DNA of 64,000 nt from Lepidonotus clava (taxonomy: Eukaryota; Annelida; Polychaeta; Phyllodocida; Polynoidae), in the NCBI GenBank assembly GCA_936440205.1, contig OW387135.1, forward strand, positions 24,592,792 through 24,656,791. The letters are read 5' to 3'. Of this stretch, positions 12,901 through 64,000 are shown piece after piece. Every line of letters starts with the position of its first letter. The first letter of the stretch is position 1. The notes beneath the pieces were generated by a model. That model was not told where the DNA came from and did no database searches. It worked only from the letters and a program-made list of their open reading frames with translations. A program made the translations under genes and the position numbers.

Positions 12901-15900
12901 AACACAAAGTTTGTTTAGCCACTAAAGCCGGTTATTTGAAAGAAGATAATAAAACATAATCTTCAAAATTAAAACAAAGTGATCAGCGGTGCATAGACAA
13001 AAACCATAGTACAAATCCGAATGGTTAACAACGCAATACAATTAGAATGAACACATCTATTCAGAACTTTGAGGGATGCACTGCAGCAGACAAGGTGAAA
13101 TATGCACATCTACATGGGGCTTATAAGGGCCTCATGGGAACTTATGAGGACGACTCTCCATTATAGATATGTAAAGTTGATGGATAAAAAGAGAAAATAT
13201 ACACATGTAAGATCACTTAATGTTCAATAAAGCATTTGAATATCAGAAAGTTGTTTCATCTCTTGGAAATTACAGAAATAACAGAGAAAGACGCCAGATT
13301 AGAAAACGACATGGGCCTGGGTCTAATAGGTTACGTGATATTCTGGGGAGACACCCTTTTTCCCCACACGTGACGCCTCAAAATCTGTGACCCTCCCTTC
13401 ACCTTAGAGACGTTTATTCCAGGAAAGACAATACTACACCCATAAGACTCGCATACAAGTTAAGTTTTGGTATCTATGTACAATACATGCCGGTCCAAGT
13501 ATGATTTCTATGTAGTTGACGAATCAGCAGCGAATGTAGTTGTGGCATTTTGAGATGAGATGCATACACATTAATTTTCAGTATGTCATATCGAATTGAG
13601 CCGTATGACACTTCTCCGTGTCGTGGACTTTAAAATTGTTATTCTGCTTATTCTGTACAATGAATGAATCTCTAAGAAATTATATTTAAAAAGAAAAATG
13701 ATAAACATAAAAGATGGCTGAACATGCCTGGGTTGTATCGACTGCTAGGGACTACATCGATTTAAATTCCTTCCCATCTTTTTTGACTTAAAAAAAACTT
13801 ACAAAAACCATTAGCAAAATTGGTCCTATCCATTTTCTGAATTGACCGTTGGGCACTTGTGTCTATCCCTAAACATGAATTAAATTTCATATCAGAAAAC
13901 GGATCTTATATTTTTTTCAAAATTAGAACTTACCCAACGTAACAGGTTAGACACTCGCAGTGGTAAAACTTGAAGCAGATTCCGCAAAGCAATTCTGGTG
14001 ATCCAATTTTCCTTGGTTTTCCACTGATAAAAAAAGAAGGGAAAAACTCTTTTTATAATCAAATTTATTAGTGGACTGCAATGGAAGAACATTTAATAAA
14101 GTGAACTCAGCCTGTATAAAAATCCAATAATAATAACAAGTTCGCATTTGTTTAAAAAACAAAAGAACGCCACTGATTAATGTGATTAAGTGTAAATGAC
14201 GCACATTAATTACTAATAAAATAAGTTGATTTAGTTTTAATCTAAAAATGATGCTGACATAAGAAAAATTGTATACTCTGCATGGAAATGTAAACCCTAA
14301 AATCTGCTTGGAGAGTAATAGGCCCTACCAGCAGTGAAAACATAAACTTGATGCAAAAATAATTTTTTTTTAAAGAAAAGATCTGCTTGGAGAGTGAAAC
14401 TTTAAATTCTGCTTGGAGAGTGATGAAAACCTGTTTAGACATTACCAGTAGTCAAAATATTTAAACTTGATGCAAAAAGAACATTTTGAAAACCAAACAT
14501 CTGCTTGGAGAGTGTCAGCCTTAAAGTCTGCTTCGAGAGTGATGAATCTACAAGTAGATTACCAGCAGTCAAAACATTTAAACTTGATGCAAAAATAAAA
14601 ATTTGAAACTGAACATCTGCTTGGAGAGTGTACACCTTACAATCTGCTTGGAGAGTGATAAAAACCTGTTTGGAGATAACCAGCAGTCAAAACATAAACT
14701 TGATGCAAAAAAAAAATTTGAAAACCGAACATCTGCTTGGAGAGTGTACACCTTGTTATCTGCTTGGAGAGTGATGAAAACCTGTTTACACATTACCAGC
14801 AGTCAAAACATTTAAACTTGACGGAAAAAAAAAAAAAAAAATTGAAAACCAAACATCTGCTTGGAGAGTGTAAGCCTTATAGTCTGCTTGGAGAGTGATG
14901 AAAATCTATTTGTAGATTACCAGCAGTCAAAACATAAATTTATGCAAAAACAAAAATTTGAAACTTAACATCTGATTGGAGAGTGTAAACCTAAAATCTG
15001 CTTGGGGAGTGATAAAAACCTGTTTGGAGATTACCAGCAGTCAAAACATAAACTTTTGAAAAAAGGAAGGGAAAAAAAAGAAAAAAGAAAGATGCAAATC
15101 TCATGTAAGTCTGATACTAGAACCACTCCAATGATCCTACTGTTCAATGTGATGAAACCTGAGAATAAATGAAAAATAAATACTAAATATCTGCTTGAAG
15201 AGTGATGAAAACTGGTTTCAACATTACCAGCATTCAAAACATTTAAACTTGATGCCACAAGAAAATTTTGAAAACCAAGCATCTGCTTGGAGAGTGTGAG
15301 CCTTAAAATCTGTTTGGAGAGTGATGAGAACCTATTTGGAGACTACCAGCAGTGAAAACATAAACTTGATGCAAAAATAAAAATTTGAAAACGAAACATC
15401 TGCTTGGAGAGTGTACACCTTACAATCTGCTTGGAGAGTGATGAAAACCTGTTTAAACATTACCAGCAGTCAAAATATTTAAACTTGACGCAAAATGATA
15501 ATTTTGAAAATCAAACATCTGCTTGGAGAGTGTAAGCCTTATAGTCTGCTTGGAGAGTGATGAAAATCTATTTGTAGATTACCAGCAGTCAAAACATAAA
15601 TTGGATGCAAAAGTAAAAATTTGAAACTGAACATCTGCTTGGAGAGTGTAAACCTAAAATCTGCTTGGAGGGTGATAAAAACCTGTTTGGAGATTACCAG
15701 CAGTCAAAACATAAACTCTTGAAAAATGGAAAAAAGAAAAAAAAAAGATAATCTAAGTCTGATTCTAAAACCACTCCAATGATCCTAAATTTCAATATAA
15801 TGAAATTTGAGAATATATGAATAATGAAAAACTAAATATCTGCTTGGAGAGTGTTAACCTAGGACCGCTTGGTTACCTTTATCAATATTGAAACATCAAG

Positions 15901-17733
15901 AAATAAACCAATGTGATCACTCCAAAATGAATGCAAAAGATCTATTAAGTGGTGCCACCTTACTTTGGGTTTTCAATGACAGGAAGTTGGAGAGGAAGTG
16001 GTATATGATGCAATACACAGCCTGGTCATTCCTAGTCTAGGAAGCCTGTGCATGTAGAGACTCAATACACCACACATAACCTGATAAATGTGATCACCCA
16101 ATCAATGGTGGCGAAAAAAATTGACACAAGAAAAAATAACTTCAACAAATACCCTAAACTTTCTTTCATTCCGATCAACATCCAAAGACATCAATATCTA
16201 AGTACCAATTTAGTTTAATAAAAGCTTTTGTGTGCTTCATCAGAGTCTAAACGGCAACCATTTTAACTCTCTGAATTCATTAAAACTTAATCTTAGAGGA
16301 ATCTCACCAATAGCAGGAACCCTCTGCTTTCTCTTTGGTCTCGGCAGGTTTTGCATCAGTGGGTTCTTCAGTTTTAATTTCAGGTTCAGGTTCAGGAGGG
16401 GGTTCTGACGGCTGCTCTTGCTCCTGTGCAGATACTGGAGTAGACGGTTCAGTGGTCGGAGAGTCTGCTTGAGTTGTCTCCATGCTCTCCTCTAGTGGGG
16501 TCGGGGCAGCCGTCTCTGACTTGTCCTTATCGGTAGCTTGTTCAACGTCCATCGAACTCTCTTTGCTTTCTGCATCAGCAGACTCCCCAGTGGCTGGTGA
16601 CTGTGTGTCTGTTGGAGCCACCGATGGCTTTTCTGTGCTCGCCTTTTCTGTGCTCATCTTTTCTGTTTCAGCTCCTGAGGACTGAGTTGGTTCTTTTTTA
16701 ACCGCCTCTGCCTTCTGCACTGGCTCACTGGAGGAAAGAAAATATATACATACATGTACAATTACTATCTTCTGGAAGATCAGGGGCAACCCTGAAGTTG
16801 ATTTTGATTAATAAAAAAAAAGAAAAAAAGTACAGTCACTACTGATGTAGGCCCTAGTTCATTTATCATTAGATATTTTTCATTATAATTCGCTTTTTAA
16901 TAATGAATCTATATTCATCGAGTCTTTTTAGCACAGGGTTTCCTACTCTAAGTAGACTTAGGTTAAAAGTGGGCGGGGCACCTGCCATGACTATGAGGCA
17001 TTTTAGCAGTGGTATGTTGCAGTACCATGGTATGATGGTAGCACTGTCACTGTGTCGCTCAAGAAATTGAATTCTCGCAGACGGGCGGAAGTGGTGGTCT
17101 GATTCCAGCGTAATCAAGATAGATATAATCGCTGGGAACAAGTGTTCATAGCAACAGGCCGCGCCCCCGTCGCGAAGGGGAAATCTGCATATTCATGAGC
17201 TTTTCCTTTTGATCTCCTTCCCCTTCGTGACGAGGGCGGGGCCTGTTGCTATTCCCCTGACGTCAGCCCGACTGCGAGAATTGTAGAACTGGAATGAGGA
17301 AATCCATAATATTTAGAATTAGATCTCTAAATGTAAACTAAAACTGGTCACCCACTACTGTGTTAGGCAACGCCAGTGGCAATGCGTTTACAACAGACAC
17401 GAGCTCTACTCTAACAAACCAAGTTTTGGCTCATAACCAAATCTAGGAAGGCTTATCGGCGGTAAATTTAACATTAATTTAAGTTCCTTTACTTTTAGGC
17501 CGAGTCTTGAGCAGACACCTGTGACTGTGACTGGGTGGAGTGTTTCACCCCGGCTTTATGATGTACATATTGCAACGATTCTATTTCCGGCAAAACAAAG
17601 TACTTCAAAATCATAACATGAACTATTTCCACCTTATTCTACAGCGATCATACACTTATCATAGAGTAGAACACTGGAAACACATGATAAACACAAACCT
17701 CAAACTTTTGTTGTCTCCCGCGGAATCCGCCAT
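6754..17733 (-). CDS. ash2: ash2 / ASH2L-like subunit of SET1/MLL H3K4 methyltransferase complexes (12 coding exons, 3' end not found)
   Basis: ASH2L is a core, non-catalytic subunit of SET1/MLL (COMPASS) complexes in the nucleus. With RbBP5 it stimulates H3K4 methylation, and its C-terminus binds DPY30 (established). Twelve exons with GT-AG junctions and matching phases join to 548 codons. In order: start [11 protein letters not shown]; low-complexity Glu/Pro/Thr/Ser tail (13-149); PHD finger with ligands C150, C152, C165, C168, H173, C176, C195, C198; winged-helix region (about 200-275, [20 protein letters not shown]); a basic linker (KTRGTKRK); and SPRY from about 360 ([50 protein letters not shown]). 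The last visible exon ends at SKDK with a good donor, but the roughly 110-130 residues expected after it are absent between 6753 and the left gene. The start codon sits in AAAATGGCGG, a YY1-like site. Confidence 0.95.
7295..7465 (-). CDS. ash2: ash2 coding exon 11 (SPRY)
   Basis: Encodes [38 protein letters not shown] and [10 protein letters not shown]. Near-identical in pattern to human SPRY. Acceptor GATTGTTGACAG, donor GTGAGC. Confidence 0.96.
7818..8032 (-). CDS. ash2: ash2 coding exon 10 (start of SPRY domain)
   Basis: Encodes [38 protein letters not shown], then [12 protein letters not shown] and LLALHDR. Diagnostic for ASH2 SPRY (human [37 protein letters not shown]). Acceptor ATTTCATAG, donor GTAGGC. 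Confidence 0.95.
8317..8404 (-). CDS. ash2: ash2 coding exon 9 (basic linker)
   Basis: Encodes [20 protein letters not shown] then IYGIKAKK. The KTRGTKRK patch corresponds to the basic GRGAKRK linker of human ASH2L. Acceptor AATTTGTTTTAG, donor GTAACT. Confidence 0.88.
8405..9389. other. ash2 intron, AT-rich, no other feature seen
   Basis: Intron between exons 8 and 9. No open frame, inverted repeat or tandem repeat of note was found. Confidence 0.6.
9390..9480 (-). CDS. ash2: ash2 coding exon 8 (linker)
   Basis: Encodes [20 protein letters not shown] then [10 protein letters not shown], matching human DLSNIGPAYDN. Acceptor ACTTTGACAG, donor GTAAGT. The last base A joins TG of exon 9 to make Met325. 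Confidence 0.9.
9746..10713. mobile_element. Non-autonomous DNA transposon with dyad array (hAT-like by 8-bp target duplication)
   Basis: Near-terminal inverted repeats share 27 bp, starting GGGCCGTTGGTCCAATAAG at 9752 and its complement ending at 10698. The copies then diverge only inside a palindrome. Outside them, GCAGGC on the left and the complement GGAGGC on the right suggest a slightly longer terminus with a small indel. An 8-bp direct repeat ATATGACT flanks the element (9738-9745 and 10714-10721). Eight-base target duplications are typical of hAT elements (family knowledge). The interior has no coding capacity: a unique 240-bp left part and a long array of CCTACT-NNN-AGTAGG dyads. It lies in an ash2 intron. 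The superfamily call is tentative. Confidence 0.7.
10054..10536. repeat. Array of 15-bp dyads CCTACT-NNN-AGTAGG at about 30-bp spacing
   Basis: Seventeen units start at 10054, 10084, 10109, 10139, 10169, about 10200 (half-unit), 10231, 10261, 10287, 10317, 10347, 10376, 10406, 10436, 10462, 10492 and 10522. Five more lie outside the block at 9773, 9797, 10591, 10638 and 10663. Six-base arms are almost invariant. The centre is ACA, AGA, ACC, TCC, TCA, TGA or TGC, fitting (A/T)(C/G)(A/C). Spacers are mostly GC(T/A)TT(A/C)GG(T/G)(T/C)C-like. Each unit could form a short hairpin or bind a dimeric protein. Confidence 0.9.
10909..10980 (-). CDS. ash2: ash2 coding exon 7 (linker)
   Basis: 24 codons, [20 protein letters not shown] then LILP, phase 0 at both ends. 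Corresponds to the human ...DYPKFGLLDQ region after the winged helix. Acceptor ATCCCATCCCAG, donor GTGAGG. Confidence 0.88.
10981..11769. other. ash2 intron, nothing recognised
   Basis: AT-rich intron between exons 6 and 7 with no repeat or coding signal that I can support. Confidence 0.6.
11770..11865 (-). CDS. ash2: ash2 coding exon 6 (winged helix)
   Basis: 32 codons, [19 protein letters not shown] then [13 protein letters not shown], close to fly and human ASH2 (IIPFIDKYWECMTT). Phase 0 on both sides. Acceptor TTTTCTTAG, donor GTGAGG. Confidence 0.95.
12176..12255 (-). CDS. ash2: ash2 coding exon 5 (winged helix start)
   Basis: Encodes [19 protein letters not shown] and IIFSKDR, aligning with human ASH2L ...MCLSALANLTW...MFSKDK. 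Acceptor AATTTCAG, donor GTATGT. Confidence 0.92.
12780..12868 (-). CDS. ash2: ash2 coding exon 4 (second half of PHD finger)
   Basis: Encodes [18 protein letters not shown] and [11 protein letters not shown], matching the PFMTNY...C-x2-C block shared by ASH2 proteins and providing C195 and C198. Acceptor TCTCTTTCAG, donor GTATGT. Too short to appear as a long ORF. Confidence 0.93.
12869..13933. other. ash2 intron, nothing recognised
   Basis: Intron between exons 3 and 4. A minus-strand stretch near 13797-13875 superficially reads IDTSAQRS between splice-like dinucleotides but is out of phase with the flanking exons, so it is not annotated. Confidence 0.6.
13934..14023 (-). CDS. ash2: ash2 coding exon 3 (first half of PHD finger)
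   Basis: Encodes [16 protein letters not shown] then [13 protein letters not shown], supplying C165, C168, H173 and C176. Acceptor TTTTTTATCAG, donor GTAAGT. The GG left at the end completes Gly182 with exon 4. Confidence 0.93.
14273..15860. repeat. Intronic satellite, about 115-bp unit with higher-order repeat of about 655 bp
   Basis: About a dozen units occupy an ash2 intron. Each unit carries two copies of TCTGCTTGGAGAGTG about 28 bp apart (for example 14500/14528, 14615/14642, 14730/14758, 14855/14882), then TTACCAGCAGTCAAAACAT, an AAACTTGATGCAAAAA block and an A-rich tail. The stretch starting near 14855, including an extra tail with CCACTCCAATGATCCT, is repeated near 15512, showing a second-level duplication. 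Some units have lost one motif copy. No coding role is visible. Confidence 0.92.
16308..16727 (-). CDS. ash2: ash2 coding exon 2 (acidic low-complexity tail)
   Basis: 420 nt encoding [14 protein letters not shown] through KEKAEGSCY and two bases of Cys152. Rich in Glu, Pro, Ser and Thr, with STEK-type short repeats. Acceptor TTTCCTCCAG, donor GTGAGA. Intron 1 (16728-17698) carries the fold-back element. Confidence 0.93.
17060..17290. mobile_element. Fold-back palindrome / small inverted-repeat element
   Basis: Inner arms are about 30 bp: ATAGCAACAGGCCGCGCCC... at about 17146 pairs with ...GGCCTGTTGCTAT ending at about 17252, continuing through CGAAGGGGAA and TTCCCCTTCG. Outer arms AATTCTCGCAG (about 17070) and CTGCGAGAATT (about 17272) extend the pairing, with about 45 extra bases in the left arm. 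It lies in ash2 intron 1, about 450 bp from the start codon. It is GC-rich unlike its surroundings. A MITE is likely; no clear target duplication was seen. Confidence 0.6.
17699..17733 (-). CDS. ash2: ash2 coding exon 1 (start codon)
   Basis: Encodes [11 protein letters not shown] plus two bases (AG) before the donor GTTTGT. The AG joins with T of exon 2 to make Ser. The phase match to exon 2 supports this ATG. The 5' UTR limit is not defined. Confidence 0.85.
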
Positions 17734-18250
17734 TTTGGACCAAACTATCGTCTCGCGTGGAGCGAGATTTCCTGTATTTATCCTTATTTATCACACTTTA
17801 TGTATTGATTCACTTATTATCTCGTTTAAATCAAACAATATATTGTAGCATGGTATTGCCTGTAATATTATCAAATAATAGTGCTGTTTCAAAAGTCTCA
17901 TGAGATTAGATTATGAACGAGAGGAGGAAGTCGCCATCTTGACCAAATGTCAGCAAAGACCGATAGAAACAACTGTTCCGCTAATTTCACAGCAAACATC
18001 GAAAGTTGCCGACTTCTAACTGCTAACCAAGGATACAAACACATATTTGATGTTGGTATTAATTCATATACTGTGGAACAAGGCTGTAGATTTGGATAAT
18101 TCTGCCAGTAGTCCCTGTTGACAGGACAGCATCAAGTAACGGAGCGGAACCCAGGATCAGATGCCCAACGGTGTCTCTCGTAGGGCCCGATGATTTCGTA
18201 GGGCTGCTGTCCCCTCTACTTGTGTTAACAAGCGCCAAGACGGAGGCAAG
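17734..18250. promoter_or_regulatory. Bidirectional promoter interval between ash2 (minus) and the AAK1/BMP2K gene (plus)
   Basis: The two start codons are 517 bp apart, head to head. A YY1-like site CCGCCATTTTGG (17727-17738) overlaps the ash2 start codon. A second one, with an adjacent ETS-type core (GGAGGAAGTCGCCATCTT, 17923-17940), lies inside the interval. No clear TATA box was seen at either end, as is usual for housekeeping promoters. The 5' UTRs of both genes must lie here; transcription start sites cannot be placed from sequence alone. Confidence 0.65.
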
Positions 18251-61404
<43,154 letters not shown>

Positions 61405-64000
61405 TGCTGATTTTCCAAAAGATAAGCTTAGGTAAGAGGGTGATAAAAAGTTATGATTTCTAGATTTCGCTCTTGGTTTACGTCCTAACTGAAGAAATTG
61501 TTGGTAAAATTAAACTTCATATACTCTAAATGAGGTGGTGCATGCACAGTAAATAGGGGAAGGACGTGTCAGATTATGTAGCGCCGCACGACCGTTCTGT
61601 TCACGGGTAGCCCACGGTGTAGAGATGTCCCCACTGGACACTCAACAGTTTTACTCCTCCTTCACATCGATGGCAGAGTTTGTCTCTGGAGTTCTTGTTT
61701 GTACTCGACGTCAGACAAGCACGTGAAAGACTAACCGAAAGTTGGCACAGCGGTTTAGAAGCAATCTCGACTTCTGATGGATCTACGCAATAGATATGGT
61801 CTTTGCCAGCCCAAGGAAAAATTCCCCAAGATAAAAAACCTGAATTATAAATTGAATAGAACAATATGACCTACTGGTATGTATATTATGTATTACGGGG
61901 GACATAAAATTTAGTGTCCGTATAAAAATGCTGTTTTCAACTTCTGGCTTATATAGTTAGAAAGCAGTGTTACTGATTCTGTATTCAGCATTGTGGAAAT
62001 ATCAGTGGTTACTAGTATAGCATTCAACTTTAAAGGTTTAACGTTACATAGTCTGACTGCGAAAAAAAGAAAATCTGTTTACATGAACATTGCAAAACTT
62101 CAGGAATTCTTCCACTCGTCACTGTACGTATAGAATCGCACCAAACAGTTTAGTGTTGTAAAGGTGCATACTTTCAGCATGCCCAAACACAGGGGAGACT
62201 GGGTCTCTCTGGGTTTACTACAATAGCATATCACTTTCTGTTCTTTTAACTTGGATGTCCATGTTAAATTGTACCAAAGTAGTGTTACGCGAAGGTTGCA
62301 CTCAAAACACACTATTTGGACATTTTGTGCAAACTGCTTTCCCTATTATGAAACATCACTTGGCTTTCTAATTTCTCGATAATATTGTTTAAAGGTATAT
62401 GGACTTATTCAAGTCATAATTTAAAAAAGAAAAAACTCACATTTTACCATAAGTTCATATCTATTAAGACCCTAATCCCTGGATAGGAGTTGACTGGTAT
62501 CAACTGTAAGCTAATAATATGTAACAGTATGTTGAGGTAGTAAGGGTCTTCTGTGAATTGTATTGATGAACATCGTATCTGCATCAAATGTGTCAAAACC
62601 ATAAAACTCTCATCTTATATGTACTATACACATCGGTCAGGCAAAACTAAAAGTTCCGAAAGTAAGTGCTCTGGGATTCCCCAAGAGCTTGTGACACTGG
62701 TAATTTGGTAATTTTATGGAATTTAGTTTTTAACCAGTTACATGTTCACCGTGAAGATTGATTATAATAGTATATGTTCAATCAACTACTGTATACCTGC
62801 TACGCAGGGCATGTTTACTTCATCCATCGGAGACAGTGGACCCCAGCCAACAGTGAGACTACATACTGTAAAAAGGACTAAGTTATAGGTAGTAGGAGTT
62901 CATTGTGAATCCAAACTTTTTTATTGGTTTCTCATTTGACTGTCGGAGCTAGGCCGCAGAGCAGTGGAGTACCGTTGTGAGATTGGTATAGGTCTTGGTG
63001 TACTTTGACTTGTACGTTAACGCCGAGTGCTTCACTCGTTTCCCACACACCTGAAGCATTACAGTGTCTTTCAACTTATGCAATGCAGCCACGTCTCATT
63101 TAACCAGACTCCGTTATACCTGAGGCCGTTACTATGAGTTATATCCGTTATTTCGCTGATATTAATAATGTCCATTAAGTTGTATTTAAAAACAGTAGGC
63201 CTGGGTGGTTATGGGAATCTGGATGAAAGACACATGACTGCTACAAAATATTATTGATTGATCCATATGTTGTCGAATGAGATTTCTGTCGGTTTAAATT
63301 TCATTATATTATTGTGGTCACCGTAGTTCCATTTCCCTGGCCGTGTTTCAACACAGTTATTTGTTGAATACCAACATCGCTAGATTCACCTAGAGTACAA
63401 CGTCATGCGTAAATGGTCCTTGGTTTTTACATTCAGTAGCAATACATCCTGCTTTTATACTGTGATAGAGGTTAGATATCCAGCAAAAGTCTTAAGTGTC
63501 ATAGTACTAACTTGACGCTCGTGCTGTAGTATAGAACCAAGGCGAGCGATTGAAGCTCCATGCTAACGCGTATTGTCACATTTCCATCACATCTTAGTAG
63601 ATTCAAAGATAGCGTCAGACTCAATATTATGGAGATTTCATCACGATCTATGAATAACTTATATAAGGAAATCGATGCTTGCTTTCCAAGTTGTGTTCGT
63701 TACGTATGAAAAGTTAGCGATTGATTCTTAAGTCAGATATTTGTATAAATATGGCTAAGTTCACTCCATATTTCAATTGCAAATGCTAGTAGGTTTTCTT
63801 CTTCTTTTTTAATGAAAATATTGATTCTGTTTGAGGGAACGATATCGGGCTTATTTGTCTGTTTTACAATTGACATATCTTTCACACTTATCAACGACCT
63901 TCCGAATCTATGTAAATTTGCCAAATGTATACCGTTTTCCATCAATTACATCGGATAAATTGATTTGTTTTTGAAAAAGTAAGAAGTAAAGGAATAAGTT
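61405..64000 (+). other. 3' UTR and downstream flank of the kinase gene
   Basis: No coding signal after the TAA at 61402-61404. The poly(A) site could not be placed, and no second gene is recognised before the window ends. Confidence 0.5.

Noticed and set aside
13797-13875. Minus-strand IDTSAQRS-like pseudo-exon resembling human ASH2L GIDTS
   Set aside because: It is out of phase with both neighbouring exons, and the exon at 12780-12868 already joins exon 3 perfectly.

Overview
The window is animal nuclear DNA, most likely from an invertebrate and plausibly a mollusc or another lophotrochozoan. It contains intron-rich genes with standard GT-AG junctions, AT-rich introns, many short inverted-repeat transposons, a tRNA-type SINE with an ACCAACCAAC-like tail, and single genes resembling the ancestors of vertebrate pairs. 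There are no bacterial operons, rRNA genes or tRNA genes. The lineage is an inference; no sequence search was possible.

Layout: (1) 1-2402, plus strand, is the 3' coding exon of an unrecognised, disordered, Pro/Ser/Arg-rich protein that runs in from the left edge. (2) 2403-6753 is non-coding. (3) 6754-17733, minus strand, is ash2, the ASH2L subunit of SET1/MLL histone H3K4 methyltransferase complexes. Twelve coding exons join in frame to 548 residues (N-terminal low-complexity tail, canonical C4HC3 PHD finger, winged helix, most of the SPRY domain). The 3' exons completing SPRY are not visible. Its introns hold a 968-bp inverted-repeat element with an array of 15-bp dyads, a 115-bp satellite with higher-order structure, and a fold-back palindrome. 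(4) 17734-18250 is a 517-bp head-to-head promoter interval. (5) 18251-61404, plus strand, is an AAK1/BMP2K (BIKE) kinase of the Numb-associated kinase family. Seventeen coding exons join in frame to 1506 residues: kinase domain, long poly-Q region, NPF motif, and a BIKE-type tail with repeated DPF/DLF motifs. (6) 61405-64000 is 3' UTR or flank.

Intron 1 of the kinase gene is about 20 kb and holds most of the mobile DNA: a 2.8-kb long-TIR element, members of a 220-bp MITE family (three copies in the window), a small TA-flanked hairpin, a Tc1/mariner-like MITE just after exon 2, and a possible two-exon minus-strand gene at 34865-35415.

The two main genes act in unrelated processes, chromatin marking for ash2 and clathrin/AP2 endocytosis for the kinase. 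Their link here is the shared promoter interval. The most unusual structure is the array of about 21 CCTACT-NNN-AGTAGG dyads at near-30-bp spacing inside the element at 9746-10713.
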